Assembly: GCA_902803275.1 (NCBI GenBank)
Contig: CADCPE010000063.1
Location: 1 to 5,075, forward strand
DNA from: an uncultured Erysipelotrichaceae bacterium
Lineage (GTDB): Bacteria; Bacillota_I; Bacilli_A; Erysipelotrichales; Erysipelotrichaceae
DNA: 5,075 nucleotides
Direction: 5' to 3'
In this document: piece after piece, positions 1-5,075 of the stretch
How the letters are laid out: each line of letters opens with the position of its first letter
How positions within the stretch are numbered: the first letter of the stretch is position 1
The notes under the pieces: model-generated
Told to the model about the DNA's origin: nothing
What the model saw: only the letters and a program-made list of their open reading frames with translations
The model's database searches: none
Program-made: the position numbers and the translations under genes

Positions 1-54
1 ATAACAGTAAACAAGAAAAGGTAAAATATAGTTAGGTACTAAAGGAGAAAAATA

Positions 55-531
55 ATGAATCAGTACATCAAGAATAAGCTTGAAATTAATGGTACACCCG
101 AAACACTTAATCCACTGGCAGAGAAACTTAAATCAGATGATGGCAACGATCCGCTCAGCTTCAACAAGATCATTCCATTAAATAATGAATCAGAGATGGA
201 AGAGAAATGGGGCATCCCTTCTGAACCGGAGGAGATGGATTGGGTGCTTTACCACAATCAGACAATCCTAAATTATGAATTTTATACAAACGATAATATA
301 CCTTTACCGATTTTTGAAAAGTTTGCGAAGACTTATCCGGAATACGATATGAAAGTCGAATATGCCTCCGACGATTATGGTGAATGCTGCGGAATCTATA
401 AGAAAGAAGCTAACAGCAGCAAGCTAGTTTTTGAAGAGCCTGACGAACCATTTGAGTTTGCCTGCCTGCTCTGGGACAGAGATCCGGATGAAGAAAAGGC
501 TGAAAGAATGATCAACGAATACGAAGAATAG
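55..531 (+). CDS. Api92/YubB-like (DUF1281) ferredoxin-fold protein
   Basis: This 158-residue protein matches what I know of the Api92-like/YubB (DUF1281) family, small proteins with a ferredoxin-like alpha/beta fold (no iron-sulfur cluster implied) found mostly on plasmids, phages and accessory DNA. Their biochemical role is not established. Family signs in order: an N-terminal strand with N7 and a NG turn near residue 12, FNKIIP at 36-41 (family pattern F-x-K-I-I-P), WG at 52-53 (family WGTKW), a strand with EFYT at 75-78, then PLPIFEKFAKTYPE at 83-96 (family P-P-I-x-x-F-E-x-L-A-x-x-F-P), and a final strand ending GECCGIY at 109-115. The tail is strongly acidic. No signal peptide or membrane segment is visible, so it should be cytoplasmic. 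The start is supported by AAAGGAG at 41-47, seven bases before ATG. The gene is followed at once by a terminator-like hairpin, so it is probably its own transcription unit. Confidence 0.85.
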   Translation: MNQYIKNKLEINGTPETLNPLAEKLKSDDGNDPLSFNKIIPLNNESEMEEKWGIPSEPEEMDWVLYHNQTILNYEFYTNDNIPLPIFEKFAKTYPEYDMKVEYASDDYGECCGIYKKEANSSKLVFEEPDEPFEFACLLWDRDPDEEKAERMINEYEE

Positions 532-550
532 ATGAAATCTATTCTTTTTT
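524..550 (+). terminator. Intrinsic terminator overlapping the stop codon of the DUF1281 gene
   Basis: A nine-base-pair stem (524-532 with 538-546) closes a five-base loop, TGAAA, and runs into an unbroken T tract at 545-550. The TAG stop codon (529-531) lies inside the left arm. Only two of the nine pairs are G-C, so it may be leaky and let some transcripts read into the nuclease gene at 611. The layout is otherwise that of a rho-independent terminator. Confidence 0.6.
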
Positions 551-568
551 GTAGAAAAATTAAGGAAT

Positions 569-614
569 TCATATGTTTTTGGCTCATAAAGATTAGGAGG
601 TCAAAAACATATGA
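569..614 (+). promoter_or_regulatory. Start-codon-sequestering inverted repeat before the Rpn gene
   Basis: TCATATGTTTTTG (569-581) is perfectly complementary to CAAAAACATATGA (602-614). Three further pairs (G-U 582/601, C-G 583/600, U-G 584/599) extend the stem to 16, leaving a 14-base loop at 585-598. The ribosome binding site AGGAGG (595-600) is half in the loop and half in the stem, and the whole ATG start (611-613) is paired. In any RNA that begins upstream of about 569, this hairpin should hide the start codon. Inverted repeats that shield transposase genes from read-through transcription are known from IS10 and IS50; applying that logic here is my inference. A repressor-binding operator is the alternative reading. 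Confidence 0.65.
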
Positions 615-1720
615 CAAATTTTCTGGAAGAGAGAAGGGTCAATCGGGAGTACAAAAACGATCTGTTTGTTTTCCTGTTTGGGACAAACAAGGAGTTTGCG
701 CTGTCTTTATATAACGCCATGAATAATTCGAATTATACAGACCCTGATTCGATTACCTTTAATACTATTGAAAACTTTATCTATATCGGAAGGAAGAACG
801 ATGTATCATTCCTGATCGAAAACACGATCAACGTCTATGAACATCAGACTACAATCAACACCAATATTGCTTTAAGGATGTTGCTGTATGTATCGAAACT
901 GTACGAAAGATATGCATATGAAAACAAAAAGGATCTATATTCTGAGAAGAGAATCGAACTGCCAAACCCAAATTTCGTAGTATTTTACTATGGAGGCAGA
1001 CAGATCGAAGATGATCGTTTCATTTATCTTTCTGAGGCCATGGATATTAAAAACTCCAACCTTGAACTAAGGGTAAGAGTCATCAATGTCAACTATGGCC
1101 ATAATCAGCATATCCTCAACAGGTGTCCGGTACTATATGAATATTCGTGGTTTCTGCAGGAAATCAGGATAAGGTATAATATGATCGAAGACACTGATAA
1201 GAAAGACAATAATGTTATGGCCAGGATCGTTGATTCGGTATTAGAAGTAATGCCTGAAGATTTTGTCATAAAAGAAATAATAATAACCCACAAAGCGGAG
1301 GTGACAGACATGTTGTATACGATCGAAGATGAGCCTAGAATGATGGCTATACATGAGAAGGCAATTAGAAACGAAGCGATTGAAAAAGCGCGCGTCGAAT
1401 ATAAAAAAAGAATGGCTCAAGCTCTTATTAAGATAGGCTTTCATGAAAAAGAAGCTGAGCTGATGACTAAAGAAGTTTTTAACAAGGCAATTGAGGAACA
1501 GCAAGAACAAAACGAAGAAGCAAGAAATACATTGTTTTCTATCGAAGACGAACCCGGGATGATGGTCATACATGAAGAAACATTAAGAAACGAAGGTTAT
1601 CAAAAAGGAAAAACCGAAACAAGAAAAGAAGACCTTGATGCTTTTATAGAAATCTTGATGGAAAGCGGTTTGGCTAAAGAAGAAGCAATCAGAAAAGTTG
1701 AGGAAAAGTTTAGAGAATAA
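611..1720 (+). CDS. Rpn-family PD-(D/E)XK nuclease (transposase_31/PDDEXK_2-like)
   Basis: This 369-residue protein belongs to the Rpn (recombination-promoting nuclease) / PD-(D/E)XK transposase-like family, predicted Mg-dependent DNA endonucleases. Known E. coli members cut DNA and have been linked to recombination and phage defence. The N-terminus has the family opening YKNDLFVFLFG (14-24). The catalytic region is D64, then E77-x-Q79 in YEHQT, the D-x(12)-E-x-Q variant of the active site, followed by the basic/aromatic helix R89 to Y101. NFVVFYYGG (121-129) is the next core strand. All key residues are present, so the nuclease looks intact. From about residue 234 the C-terminal part is a duplicated unit (IEDEP at 238-242 and 311-315) in place of the charged EGxxEG tail often seen in this family. 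The start at ATG 611 is set by AGGAGG at 595-600, though the codon lies in a hairpin stem. It precedes the membrane-protein gene by seven bases, suggesting an operon. Confidence 0.88.
   Translation: MTNFLEERRVNREYKNDLFVFLFGTNKEFALSLYNAMNNSNYTDPDSITFNTIENFIYIGRKNDVSFLIENTINVYEHQTTINTNIALRMLLYVSKLYERYAYENKKDLYSEKRIELPNPNFVVFYYGGRQIEDDRFIYLSEAMDIKNSNLELRVRVINVNYGHNQHILNRCPVLYEYSWFLQEIRIRYNMIEDTDKKDNNVMARIVDSVLEVMPEDFVIKEIIITHKAEVTDMLYTIEDEPRMMAIHEKAIRNEAIEKARVEYKKRMAQALIKIGFHEKEAELMTKEVFNKAIEEQQEQNEEARNTLFSIEDEPGMMVIHEETLRNEGYQKGKTETRKEDLDAFIEILMESGLAKEEAIRKVEEKFRE
1297..1312 (+). promoter_or_regulatory. Internal Shine-Dalgarno and in-frame ATG within the Rpn gene
   Basis: GGAGGTGA at 1297-1304 matches the anti-Shine-Dalgarno complement over eight bases and is followed after five bases by ATG (1310-1312), codon 234 of the nuclease frame. 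This is a better ribosome binding site, at better spacing, than the one for the full-length protein. The bases also encode ..AEVTD.., where the E-V pair seems to be common in the family, so part of the match may be forced by the protein sequence. I see no convincing promoter just upstream. Confidence 0.5.
1310..1720 (+). CDS. Possible internally started C-terminal Rpn fragment (RpnS-like), nested in the nuclease gene
   Basis: Translation from the internal ATG would give a 136-residue protein identical to residues 234-369 of the nuclease, without any catalytic residue. It would consist solely of the two tandem copies of the C-terminal unit, mainly charged amphipathic helices that could mediate self-association. 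Work on E. coli rpn loci has described short C-terminal proteins made from inside the gene (RpnS) that bind and inhibit the full-length nuclease (RpnL). The position and domain content here fit that arrangement. What is seen is the ribosome binding site, the in-frame start and the coincidence with the domain boundary; expression and inhibition are inferred. Confidence 0.4.
   Translation: MLYTIEDEPRMMAIHEKAIRNEAIEKARVEYKKRMAQALIKIGFHEKEAELMTKEVFNKAIEEQQEQNEEARNTLFSIEDEPGMMVIHEETLRNEGYQKGKTETRKEDLDAFIEILMESGLAKEEAIRKVEEKFRE
1310..1720 (+). repeat. Intragenic tandem duplication of the Rpn C-terminal unit
   Basis: Two units lie head to tail: residues 234-306 and 307-369 of the nuclease. The leading 23 residues (nt 1310-1378 and 1529-1597, offset 219 bases) share 14 identical residues, including IEDEP, MM, IHE and RNE. 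By my hand count 49 of 69 bases match. The rest of each unit is a weaker match: GFHEKEAELMTKEVF (276-290) against GLAKEEAIRKVEEKF (353-367), with about four residues of length difference. The retained DNA identity suggests a fairly recent in-frame duplication. Confidence 0.75.
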
Positions 1721-1727
1721 TCAGAAA

Positions 1728-3428
1728 ATGAAAAAGGTATTTATCCATCTGTCAGTCTGTATATTGATGTTCACCTGTTTTTCTTATGCTTTGCTTAAAG
1801 ATGTAAAAGAGGATTGTGAACACGATCATCTGTTTCATGTACACAGAATATCAGCTGATTTTCTGACTGTCTGTCCATATTGCGGAGAACCATTGATCGT
1901 CAATACGACTGCGACATGTGAAAATGATGGCAATTATTTTGTGCGTTGTCCTAATGGCGACTATGTCGATAGAGGATCAACGGGACCGTTGGGTCACGAT
2001 TATGAAGCACATATAGAAAAAGAGGCAACTTGTACAGAGGCGGGAATAAAACGTTATGTATGCAAGAGAGCTGACTGCGGCGATTCATATGAGGAAAAGA
2101 TAGAACCGCTTGGCCATAACTATCTGTACAAGATCACAAAGGAAGCCACATGTACAGAAGAAGGCATCCGTACCTATACCTGCACCAGATGTTTTGATAA
2201 GTACACCAAACCGATCGAAGCTTTAGGCCACGACATTGAATATGAAGAAGTGGCTGCGACATGTACGAAAGAAGGCTACAGGAAAGGCGTATGCAAAAGA
2301 TGTGATAAAAAGACACTGAAAGTCTATCCTGCCTTAGGCCACATCTTTGATGAGATAAAAGTCATCAAGGAAGCGACCTGTACGGAAAATGGAATAAAGG
2401 AAGCCGTCTGTTTAGAATGTGGTGAGTCTTTCAAGGAAGGCATACCGATGCTTGGTCATAAATATCCTGCTGAATGGACTATAGAAAAACAGGCGAGCTT
2501 CTTTGAAGAAGGTCTTGAAACCAAGACCTGTTCGATCTGCTCAGAAAAGCTGCTTAAAACCATTCCTAAGAAGGATCCGACAGTACTTATAGTTGGTGCG
2601 GTTGCTGCTGCTGCGGCTGTTGCTGTCAGTCTGCTGGCCCATTTTAAAAAGAAAGCTGAAAAGACTTCCAGAAAAACAAAGGAAGAAGAAACGATCGATA
2701 AGGATTCTCTCAAGCCGGAATTTGAAGACAAGAGTATCCTGGTTAGAAGTTCCAATGAGGAGCTCATACTCAATCTTAAGGGCAAGAAGTTCCTGGAAGT
2801 AAGTACCTGCGAATTTGAGGAGATAAAAGATAACGCCATAGAAAATGAGCCTGATCTCATCATCTGTGAGATCTGCAACAAGAAAGAATATGATGCGATC
2901 ATGAAGCTCAAGGAAGAGGAACTGAGTGAATTTTCATTGGGACTGATCCTAACTGAAAAACTGATAAAGAAAAATGAAAAGACCCTTAAGACGCTCAAGG
3001 AAGAAAAGAAGATCACTGATTATGTGACGCCTGATACCGATGTCGACATCATGCAGGTAAAGCTGGTTTTGCCTATACTTAAGCCGAAGATGAATTCCGA
3101 TGAAACACTGGGCAATATAGGCATGGTTGCGGATGCTTTGGGAATACCTTATGTTTCCAGGATCATCGATGTCTATGTTACCGGAAGGGATCTCAAAACG
3201 ACCCTTGAAGAGGAAGATAAGGGCATAAGTGAAACTGCTACGATCATAGGCGACATTGCTTCGATCCTTGGTTTTGACAAAGTCGCCAGTGTTGCAGGTC
3301 TGGTCGATGATATCGATTCGATCAAAGCAGCCATGGATAAAGAAAGCGGCGTCCATGAAAAAAGCGCCGGTATTGAAGGCGCTAAAGACATCGTTGATGT
3401 CGTATCCGATATTGTAAAGAAAGACTGA
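1728..3428 (+). CDS. Membrane-anchored protein: cysteine-pair repeat ectodomain, one TM helix, degenerate receiver-like cytoplasmic domain
   Basis: This 566-residue protein is not a family I can name, but its parts are readable. Residues 1-23 form a signal peptide (MKK then a hydrophobic run). Residues 30-87 hold CPYC (49-52), further cysteines and several histidines. Residues 88-280 hold five repeats of the LGH..EATCTExG..C..C type seen in Bacillota surface proteins. Residues 285-306 are a transmembrane helix rich in Ala and Val, followed by a basic stop-transfer stretch, so the repeats should face outward. Residues 336-452 look like a response-regulator receiver: KSILVRSSNEEL, then PDLIICEI, then LGLILT, then YVTP. 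The acidic pair is SS (341-342), the phospho-acceptor is Glu381, Thr409 is kept and the conserved Lys is Thr434, so it should not take phosphate normally. Residues 453-566 are a helical, glycine-punctuated tail of unknown role. ATG 1728 is chosen because it places MKK directly before the hydrophobic segment; a TTG at 1698 is in frame but has no better ribosome site. No strong ribosome site precedes 1728, so coupling to the Rpn gene is likely. Confidence 0.8.
   Translation: MKKVFIHLSVCILMFTCFSYALLKDVKEDCEHDHLFHVHRISADFLTVCPYCGEPLIVNTTATCENDGNYFVRCPNGDYVDRGSTGPLGHDYEAHIEKEATCTEAGIKRYVCKRADCGDSYEEKIEPLGHNYLYKITKEATCTEEGIRTYTCTRCFDKYTKPIEALGHDIEYEEVAATCTKEGYRKGVCKRCDKKTLKVYPALGHIFDEIKVIKEATCTENGIKEAVCLECGESFKEGIPMLGHKYPAEWTIEKQASFFEEGLETKTCSICSEKLLKTIPKKDPTVLIVGAVAAAAAVAVSLLAHFKKKAEKTSRKTKEEETIDKDSLKPEFEDKSILVRSSNEELILNLKGKKFLEVSTCEFEEIKDNAIENEPDLIICEICNKKEYDAIMKLKEEELSEFSLGLILTEKLIKKNEKTLKTLKEEKKITDYVTPDTDVDIMQVKLVLPILKPKMNSDETLGNIGMVADALGIPYVSRIIDVYVTGRDLKTTLEEEDKGISETATIIGDIASILGFDKVASVAGLVDDIDSIKAAMDKESGVHEKSAGIEGAKDIVDVVSDIVKKD
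1989..2567 (+). repeat. Five tandem ~39-codon LGH/CxxC repeats in the membrane protein ectodomain
   Basis: The units begin with LGH at residues 88, 128, 166, 203 and 242 (numbered from ATG 1728), with lengths of 37-40 codons. The consensus is LGHxYxxxxxKEATCTEEGIxxxxCxxCGxxxxxxIxx. At the DNA level each of the first four carries a near-identical core around GCNAC(A/C/T)TGTAC. The fifth unit has lost its ATCT cysteine (ASFF instead) but keeps a C-S-I-C pair. A degenerate half unit with TATCENDGNY lies just before the first. Paired cysteines of this type could bind a metal or form disulfides; which is not decidable from sequence. Confidence 0.85.
3358..3383 (-). terminator. Minus-strand intrinsic terminator inside the 3' end of the membrane-protein gene
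   Basis: Read on the minus strand, AGCGCC (3383-3378) pairs with GGCGCT (3368-3363) around a nine-base loop. The transcript then continues as uridines, from the six-A run at 3358-3363 on the plus strand. Five of six pairs are G-C. It lies about 45 bases past the stop codon of the leftward gene, the right place to end that transcript, and is embedded in coding sequence of the opposing gene. On the plus strand the hairpin lacks a T tract, so it should act in one direction only. Confidence 0.5.
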
Positions 3429-5075
3429 TCATTCGTTGATCGGCACAAAGCCGCACTGTTTCATGACGAATTCCTTGAGATTGGTAAAGAAACCGTTGCC
3501 GTCAGAGTTGTCGATCCTGCCGCTGAATAATACGACAGGCAGGAAGATCAGCTCTTTTTTATTTGGGGCGGTGAGATCACCGATCGTAAACATCACCTTT
3601 AAAGGGATTCTTCCCGGATCCGCAAATGAACCGCCGTATTCCTTGACTTTGGCTACCTTTGTGGTCTTGACCATATCAAGGACTTTTGAGCCCACCATGA
3701 TACGGAAAGAGTAGGCCAGATCGTTGATGTCGGCCTTTTCCTCCTGTTTGTCGAAACATCTGAGGAATCTCTGTAAGAGCAGCTCGATCTCGTTGAAGTC
3801 GACCTTCCAGGAATTGGAACGGCGGTTCATCATTTCCAGAAGCTCGACATATTCATACCAGGCTTCCTTGTTTCTGATCTCGTTGATCCTGGTCAGATCC
3901 CATCTGTCCAGATAGATATTTGATCCGATGGCTTCGATCTCATCAAGGATCTCGCAGTTGCTGAAGAATTCTGAGAAGGCATACTCAAGCTCTTCGATAC
4001 TGACTTCCTTCTGGCCCATATCAAGATACAGGGTGTGCAGGTAGTAGTTCTCCGGTGCCACATCATCAGGAAGCAGGGCATCGCACTGAAGCGTGTTAGG
4101 GAAGATCGAATTGTAGTAGATATCGATCAGCCTTTTCAGTTCATGATGGAAAGGCTTGTTCTGATCATAGAGACACTTGAAGACCGGATCGCGGCCGTTT
4201 TCATCACTGTCCTTTACGATATAGTTCTTGTAGAAGACCGAGCGGGAATAGTCATCGACCTTATCCTGAGCCTGGGTACCGTTCATATGCGTCTGGCAGA
4301 ACGACTGCATGGATATCGTCTTTAATGTGACCAGGAAGTTGTTGAGTCTTGATTCTTCTACTCGCATGGCCTGAGCCAGGAGGATGTTGTTTTCGTGATC
4401 CATGGCCAGATTGGAACAGAATCTCAAAAAAGCCTTGGAATGAAGATCGTAGACAGTTGCCCAGTTTTCTCTGATACAGTAGACGGATACCTCTGAACAC
4501 AGTCTGTTCCAGGCCTCATATACATCCTTGTAAGGGGAATATTGCGAATAATGATGTATGAACGGGGTGGTTTGCGAATCGCTCAGTAGGACGACGATAC
4601 TGCCGTTAGCTAGCAGTTTCTTGAATGCTTCGCGATCTTCGCTGTCGTTTATGATCAGTTTAGTGAAATACGGTTCATACAGGAAAGTGTTCAGCTTGAT
4701 GATCACCTGCTTGTAGTGAAAGAAAGAGAAAGTGAAGTTTCTCTTCTTGAATCCTTCCATATAATCCTGAACGCTTCTGGCACAAAAACCGTCCTTTTCA
4801 AAATCGATGTGCAGCTGACTGTCGTTTTCATAGAAGACTTCCGGAAGCCACTGGTTGTCCAAAGCGAACGGATAGATGCAGGAAGGGGCAAGATCTGCTG
4901 CATAGACTTTGTAGTAGATGTTGTTGCCCAGGTTGTCGAAGGTCTTTTCCGGCTGGGAATTCTGGTTGATGAAGCCTTCCTCCATGGTCTCGCTGCTTAA
5001 GACGAGATTTCCTTCTTCGATGCCTTTTCCTCTGATCGCAGAAAGAAGGCTCTTCATCGCTTCGATTGTCACTTC
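3429..5075 (-). CDS. Large soluble protein of unknown function, 5' end beyond the window
   Basis: I do not recognise this protein. The frame is open to the right edge. A GTG at 5072-5070 and an ATG at 5057-5055 are in frame, but the bases before the GTG also read as a codon (Glu) and no ribosome site can be seen, so the true start is probably outside. From the GTG there are 547 residues. No signal peptide or transmembrane helix is visible, suggesting a cytoplasmic protein. Recognisable stretches: an aromatic-rich region with FLYEPYFTKLIINDSEDREAFKKLL (130-154) leading to a hydrophobic strand SIVVLLSD (158-165), like one strand-helix step of an alpha/beta domain; a mainly helical middle (about 185-470); and a C-terminal strand-rich region (490-545) with hydrophobic LIFLPVVLFSG (508-518). 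I found no known catalytic motif. It converges tail to tail with the membrane-protein gene with no spacer, so it belongs to a separate leftward unit. Its DNA is visibly richer in G and C than that of the first two genes. Confidence 0.8.
   Translation of the reverse strand, partial: EVTIEAMKSLLSAIRGKGIEEGNLVLSSETMEEGFINQNSQPEKTFDNLGNNIYYKVYAADLAPSCIYPFALDNQWLPEVFYENDSQLHIDFEKDGFCARSVQDYMEGFKKRNFTFSFFHYKQVIIKLNTFLYEPYFTKLIINDSEDREAFKKLLANGSIVVLLSDSQTTPFIHHYSQYSPYKDVYEAWNRLCSEVSVYCIRENWATVYDLHSKAFLRFCSNLAMDHENNILLAQAMRVEESRLNNFLVTLKTISMQSFCQTHMNGTQAQDKVDDYSRSVFYKNYIVKDSDENGRDPVFKCLYDQNKPFHHELKRLIDIYYNSIFPNTLQCDALLPDDVAPENYYLHTLYLDMGQKEVSIEELEYAFSEFFSNCEILDEIEAIGSNIYLDRWDLTRINEIRNKEAWYEYVELLEMMNRRSNSWKVDFNEIELLLQRFLRCFDKQEEKADINDLAYSFRIMVGSKVLDMVKTTKVAKVKEYGGSFADPGRIPLKVMFTIGDLTAPNKKELIFLPVVLFSGRIDNSDGNGFFTNLKEFVMKQCGFVPINE

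Noticed and set aside
549..577. Possible promoter TTGTAG (549-554), 17 bases, TATGTT (572-577) for the Rpn gene
   Set aside because: Both boxes match consensus only partly and lie in AT-rich DNA where chance matches are common. A promoter after the terminator is needed if termination is efficient, but I cannot place it with confidence.
532..714. Rightward 60-codon reading frame beginning right after the DUF1281 stop
   Set aside because: It starts in the loop of the terminator, has no ribosome site, and overlaps the start of the clearly real Rpn gene in another frame; its cysteine-rich product resembles nothing.
1263..1286. TTGTCA and TAATAA as an internal promoter for the short Rpn fragment
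   Set aside because: The spacer would be only about 12 bases and no partner at 16-18 bases is convincing.
611..1720. Rpn gene as part of a complete transposon
   Set aside because: No terminal inverted repeats or target-site duplications flank it. The 569-614 inverted repeat is local to the start codon, and Rpn proteins are not carried by classical insertion sequences.
1698..1727. TTG at 1698 as the start of the membrane protein, adding 10 residues
   Set aside because: The added residues (MRKSLENNQK) would separate the natural MKK signal-peptide start from the N-terminus and overlap the nuclease gene by 23 bases, with no clear ribosome site ahead of the TTG.
2456..3016. Leftward 186-codon frame opposite the membrane-protein gene
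   Set aside because: It is rich in Ser, Phe and Leu, as expected for the antisense of Glu/Lys-rich coding DNA, and has no family resemblance.
3441..3453. CGGC-ACAAA-GCCG hairpin near the convergent stop codons
   Set aside because: Only four base pairs and no T tract on either strand.
3516..3560. CCTGCC/GGCAGG inverted repeat followed by TTTTTT as a rightward terminator
   Set aside because: The loop is 16 bases and the T run begins 11 bases after the stem, too far for a standard intrinsic terminator; it also lies inside the leftward coding sequence.

Overview
The window looks like chromosomal DNA of a low-GC Bacillota (Firmicutes) bacterium, probably an anaerobe of the gut or rumen type. The grounds are AT-rich coding sequence, strong AGGAGG-type ribosome binding sites, an Rpn/PD-(D/E)XK transposase-like protein of the kind common in clostridia and their relatives, and a surface protein built of 'LGH...ATCTExG...CxxC' cysteine repeats. 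I cannot name a genus. There are no rRNA, tRNA, CRISPR or complete insertion sequences.

Layout: three genes read rightward and one reads leftward. (1) 55-531 encodes a 158-residue Api92/YubB-like (DUF1281) ferredoxin-fold protein. It ends in a small intrinsic terminator whose stem contains the stop codon. (2) 611-1720 encodes an Rpn-family PD-(D/E)XK nuclease with its catalytic D-x(12)-ExQ signature intact. A perfect 13-bp inverted repeat (569-614) buries its start codon. Inside the gene, an eight-base Shine-Dalgarno match sits just ahead of an in-frame ATG (1310), which would give a separate 136-residue C-terminal protein. That C-terminal part is an internal tandem duplication. (3) 1728-3428 starts 7 bases after gene 2 stops. 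It encodes a single-span membrane protein: signal peptide, five cysteine-pair repeats outside, one transmembrane helix, then a cytoplasmic domain that reads as a degenerate response-regulator receiver, then a helical tail. (4) 3429-5075 (minus strand) encodes a large soluble protein I do not recognise, running off the right edge. Its stop codon abuts that of gene 3 with no base between, and its likely terminator lies inside the coding sequence of gene 3.

How the parts may fit: genes 2 and 3 are close enough to be co-transcribed and translationally coupled. The most interesting hypothesis is that gene 2 is a gene-within-a-gene nuclease/inhibitor locus. The full-length nuclease start would be shielded by a hairpin in read-through transcripts, while the C-terminal fragment has its own strong ribosome binding site. 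Whether the neighbouring pseudo-receiver membrane protein is functionally linked is unknown; only adjacency supports it. Genes 1 and 2 belong to families typical of accessory DNA, so this may be a small accessory island, but no boundary repeat is visible.
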